Shown here: positions 60,959 through 64,000 of the stretch, piece by piece
How positions within the stretch are numbered: the first letter of the stretch is position 1
How the letters are laid out: the number at the start of each line of letters is the position of its first letter
Source: an uncultured Flavobacteriales bacterium
Lineage (GTDB): Bacteria > Bacteroidota > Bacteroidia > Flavobacteriales > BACL11
DNA: 64,000 nucleotides
Assembly: GCA_905181635.1 (NCBI GenBank)
Contig: CAJIYM010000003.1
Span: 62,001 to 126,000, forward strand
Reading direction: 5' to 3'
Program-made: the position numbers and the translations under genes
The notes under the pieces: generated by a model
What the model saw: the letters and a program-made list of their open reading frames with translations, nothing else
Database searches by the model: none
What the model was told of the DNA's origin: nothing

Positions 60959-63890
60959 TAATACTTTTAAAAATTATATCCATAATATTGGTGCGCACAT
61001 TCATAGTTAACAATTTTTTATTTGTTGCATCAGGATGAATTCTATTGGATAAAAATACATAAACAATTTGAGTCTTTGGATCAGCCCAAACTAATGTTCC
61101 TGTAAAACCTGTATGACCAAAACCTCTCTTACTTGCATTTTCACTTGCAGGACCTCCCTTTTGATCAGCTAAAGCAGGCTTATCAAAACCAGCTCCTCTC
61201 CTATTTTTATTATCCGGAAATTGGCATTTAGTGAATTCCTTTACTACTTCTTTTGAGAAAAATCTTTCGCCAGCATATTCTCCATTTTGCAAATATAACT
61301 GCATCAATTTTCCTAAATCATTAGCATTAGAAAAAAGTCCTGCATGACCGCCAGAACCTCCTTGCATAGCCGCTCCCATATCATGCACATAACCTTTTAA
61401 TAACTGACTCCTAAACAAAAAATCATTCTCTGTTGGAACTATTCTATCTTCCATAAGCCGAACTAAAGGTAAATAGCCTAAGTTCTCCATTCCTATTTTT
61501 GTGTAAAAATTATTAGAAGCAATTTTACTAATAGATGTTCCATACTTATCTTCAATAATTTGCTTTAACAAATAATATCCCAAATCAGAATATCTATATT
61601 CTTTCTTCTCTAATAGTTCTGAGGCTATAATTTGCTTTATTATACTATCAGGGTATGAATAATGAAGATAAATATCATCTGACACTTTAAAAGGAAATTT
61701 CTTACTGAATTCTTCACTGTAAAGAGTATCTCTTAGTTGCATTAAACCTGAAACGGAATCCTTAACTAAAGTTTGCTGGTAAAAAGGAATCCAAGGATAA
61801 AGGCCTGCTTGGTGCGCTAAAATTTCACGAATAATTAAATATTCTTTATTAGTTGAATCTAATTCCAAATATCTTCCTAATTCATCATCCAAATTTAAAT
61901 CTCCTTCATCTACCATTTTCATTAAAATCGGAACAGTACTTGCAATTTTAGTGATGGATGCTATATCATATACATCAGAGTTTTTTACTACTATTTTTTT
62001 ATCATAAGTATGATAACCATATGATTTGTTAAAGAATATTTTACCCTCTTTTGCTATAAGAACCTGACAACCAGGAATTGCTTTTTCAGAAATAGCATTT
62101 TCAGCAATACTATCTATTTGATAAAGAAATTCAGTGTTTAAACCTATTTCTTCAGCACTCACATAATTCATCCTTACTGCTTTTGTATTTATTCCTAAAT
62201 TTATTTCATAATGTTTAGTTGTTACTGGTATTTTACCACTTATTCCTATTCCTCCAAAAATTGCTTGTGCAACTTGTTCTTGTGCAATCTTAGAATTTTG
62301 ATATCCTAACAAAATAGCATCAAAATTATTAGTAAACAAAAAGGAATTTATACTATAAGGATTGGCAAAAATTGGCACAATTACTTTAGATTGCAAAGCA
62401 ATTGATTGCAAAAGAATATCAGCTTTTTTATTAATTTCGTAAGCTTTCCAAGCATTTGCATTAGACTTATGCACACTGGCTATCACTAAATTATATTTTG
62501 ATAATTTACTCAATAGAACTGCTTGCTGACCTATAGATGCTTTTTCAGAAATTGTAAAATGAGTAATAGAAGAATAATTACTTAACATATTTTGAAAATC
62601 AATGGATTCCCCTCCAATACCTACTGAAGCAATTCTTAAAGTATCTAAGCGTTTTAGTGGTACTATATTATCATAATTTTGCAATAATGTTATTGAAGAT
62701 TTTACTAATTTTTTATCTAATAGCTTTGTTTCAACAGTAATAATCTCATCTTCTACTTTGCTTACATCAATAGCCTTATAATGATCCAATCCCATCCATT
62801 TTTTTGCCATTAATATCTTATGGCACCTAGCATCAATTTCGGTTTGTGAGATTTTATTTTCTTTAATTGCTCTCTTTATTTCCTCAATTGCTTTAGGTAC
62901 ATTTTCAGCAAAAAGTAACACATCATTTCCAGCTAATAATGCTTTTACATCAACCTCTCCTGGCTCATAAAACTGACTTACTCCCTGCATATTTAGTGCA
63001 TCAGTAATTGTAAGACCAGTAAATCCCATTTCATTTTTCAGCAATCCATTAACAACATTAGGCGATAAGGATACTGATAAATCTTTAGTGTCATCCAATA
63101 CTGGGATATTAATGTGAGCTACCATAATAGAACCCAAACCATTATTAATTAATTTTTTAAAGGGGACTAACTCAACTTTATCCAAACGATACCTCAAATG
63201 TTTAACAACAGGTAATGTTTTATGTGAATCAGCATCCGTATCTCCATGACCAGGGAAATGTTTAGCACAAGCTAACACATGATTATCTTGCATTCCGTTC
63301 ATGTAAGCCATTCCCATTTGAGCCACTTTATAAGGATTCTCACCAAAAGAACGATTATTAATAATTGGATTTTTAGGATTAGAATTTACATCCACAACAG
63401 GAGCAAAATTAATGTGAACACCTAAAAGTTTACATTGTCGAGCAACCTCTACTCCCATTTCATAAATCAAAGCAGTATCCTCAATTGCTCCAAGAGTCAT
63501 TTGCCAAGGAAAACGTAAAGCCGAATCTAGACGCATAGACACCCCCCACTCTGCATCAATTGCAATCATTAATGGAACTTTAGCATGCTGCTGCAAATAA
63601 TTTGTAAAATGAGCTTGCCTTGACGGACCCCCTTGTAAAAACATTACTCCACCAATTTTATAATTCTTAACTAAATCAGTAATTTTTTGCTTATGCAATT
63701 CATCTTTATTAGAATAAGCTGCAACCATGAAAAGCTGAGCAATACGCTCATCAATAGAAAGAGTAGCTATTAAACTATCAGCCCATTGAGTAGAATCACT
63801 TAAAAAAACAGCTTTATTTTGTGCCTGTAAAACATTAGAAAGGCTAATAAAAATACTAGTAAAAATAATTAGAAATAATATTTTTCTCAT
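60951..63890 (-). CDS. Secreted GH3 N-acetylglucosaminidase-like protein fused to a beta-lactamase-fold serine hydrolase
   Basis: 979 residues with a signal peptide ending LQAQN. The GH3 domain (~30-370) has AIDAEWGVSMRL, the NagZ-type loop KHFPGHGDTDADSHKTLP and the nucleophile aspartate in LTITDALNM. A GH3 C-terminal-like domain follows. Residues ~590-979 are a class C beta-lactamase/esterase-like domain with the catalytic SITK tetrad. Both halves suggest peptidoglycan or muropeptide processing in the periplasm. The same architecture is frequent in Bacteroidota. It heads the GH3-bshA-coaE transcript. Confidence 0.92.
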   Translation of the reverse strand: MRKILFLIIFTSIFISLSNVLQAQNKAVFLSDSTQWADSLIATLSIDERIAQLFMVAAYSNKDELHKQKITDLVKNYKIGGVMFLQGGPSRQAHFTNYLQQHAKVPLMIAIDAEWGVSMRLDSALRFPWQMTLGAIEDTALIYEMGVEVARQCKLLGVHINFAPVVDVNSNPKNPIINNRSFGENPYKVAQMGMAYMNGMQDNHVLACAKHFPGHGDTDADSHKTLPVVKHLRYRLDKVELVPFKKLINNGLGSIMVAHINIPVLDDTKDLSVSLSPNVVNGLLKNEMGFTGLTITDALNMQGVSQFYEPGEVDVKALLAGNDVLLFAENVPKAIEEIKRAIKENKISQTEIDARCHKILMAKKWMGLDHYKAIDVSKVEDEIITVETKLLDKKLVKSSITLLQNYDNIVPLKRLDTLRIASVGIGGESIDFQNMLSNYSSITHFTISEKASIGQQAVLLSKLSKYNLVIASVHKSNANAWKAYEINKKADILLQSIALQSKVIVPIFANPYSINSFLFTNNFDAILLGYQNSKIAQEQVAQAIFGGIGISGKIPVTTKHYEINLGINTKAVRMNYVSAEEIGLNTEFLYQIDSIAENAISEKAIPGCQVLIAKEGKIFFNKSYGYHTYDKKIVVKNSDVYDIASITKIASTVPILMKMVDEGDLNLDDELGRYLELDSTNKEYLIIREILAHQAGLYPWIPFYQQTLVKDSVSGLMQLRDTLYSEEFSKKFPFKVSDDIYLHYSYPDSIIKQIIASELLEKKEYRYSDLGYYLLKQIIEDKYGTSISKIASNNFYTKIGMENLGYLPLVRLMEDRIVPTENDFLFRSQLLKGYVHDMGAAMQGGSGGHAGLFSNANDLGKLMQLYLQNGEYAGERFFSKEVVKEFTKCQFPDNKNRRGAGFDKPALADQKGGPASENASKRGFGHTGFTGTLVWADPKTQIVYVFLSNRIHPDATNKKLLTMNVRTNIMDIIFKSIND

Positions 63891-64000
63891 AGACGGTAAA
63901 GGTAAAAATTGTTTGTTAGTTTTAAAACAATTCTCAATTTGAAAATCATTACTTATTAACGAAAATTATTAAAACCATTTTCTTTATTTTCGCATTATGC
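63891..64000 (-). other. Upstream region of the GH3 gene; window edge
   Basis: The 110 bases hold an inverted repeat (AATTGTTT 63907-63914 with AAACAATT 63925-63932) in the presumed GH3 leader, and an ATG at 63997-63999 after TATTTTCG that may start a divergent gene beyond the window. Neither can be confirmed from what is visible. Confidence 0.4.

Noticed and set aside
1-64000. tRNA, rRNA, CRISPR arrays, transposases, prophage or defence islands
   Set aside because: Searched by eye on both strands; no cloverleaf, repeat-spacer array, recombinase or recognised defence gene was found.

Overview
The window reads as a chromosomal segment of a Bacteroidota bacterium, most likely a marine-type Flavobacteriales lineage. 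Evidence seen in the sequence: strongly AT-rich DNA, near absence of Shine-Dalgarno sequences, many TAnnTTTG-type -7 promoter motifs, C-terminal type IX secretion sorting domains, SusC/HmuR-style TonB receptors, GCTD..A.N..DDGSC cysteine repeats, a fused ResB-CcsA protein, a DUF4295 gene next to rpmG, and bacillithiol genes. No tRNA, rRNA, CRISPR array, IS element or phage gene was found. Coding density is very high and no gap without a gene exceeds 300 bases.

Layout. 1-0.9 kb: C-terminal end of a secreted Asp-box protein and a strong terminator. 0.9-4.7 kb (minus): bshB1 and cytochrome c biogenesis. 4.7-13.1 kb (plus): DUF2520, UbiA prenyltransferase, Maf, a polysaccharide export lipoprotein with its tyrosine autokinase, then a methionine gamma-lyase-like enzyme with an NhaC-family carrier. 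13.1-15.6 kb (minus): cysteine desulfurase and glmM. 15.7-21.9 kb (plus): phosphosulfolactate synthase, DUF368 lipid-carrier transporter, aroE, a DUF349 protein and uvrB. 21.9-31.4 kb (minus): cold-shock protein, folD, ffh, rimO, ftsY, DUF4295, rpmG, an inserted M1 peptidase/lipoprotein pair, rpmB, pncC-like and a universal stress protein. 31.4-41.1 kb: nucleoside phosphorylase, aquaporin, thioesterase, a split 5'-nucleotidase pair, then dnaA, a phosphatase, a methyltransferase, an FtsB-like protein and a fused methylmalonyl-CoA mutase.

The accessory-rich part is 41-55 kb, all on the minus strand. It holds three apparent modules: (i) a four-gene metal (probably copper) module with a T9SS-exported beta-propeller protein, a cysteine-rich small protein, a dicysteine TonB receptor and an HMA-domain protein; (ii) a six-gene operon joining a two-component system to a rhodanese, a CstB-like persulfide dioxygenase/sulfurtransferase and a methyltransferase; (iii) a heme module with an HmuR-like receptor, a duplicated lipoprotein carrying a CXXCH motif, and an HmuY-like lipoprotein. 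The right end (55-64 kb) holds rocD, rlmD, small unknown proteins, tsaC, coaE, bshA and a GH3/beta-lactamase-fold fusion.

The most unusual signals are: three co-directional gene boundaries where the loop of an intrinsic terminator contains the -7 promoter motif of the next gene; a truncated MutA fused in frame to full-length MutB; a CstB-like enzyme in a bacillithiol-producing background but wired to a two-component system; two genes inserted into the normally compact rpmB-rpmG cluster; and a recent 69-codon internal duplication in the heme-module lipoprotein.
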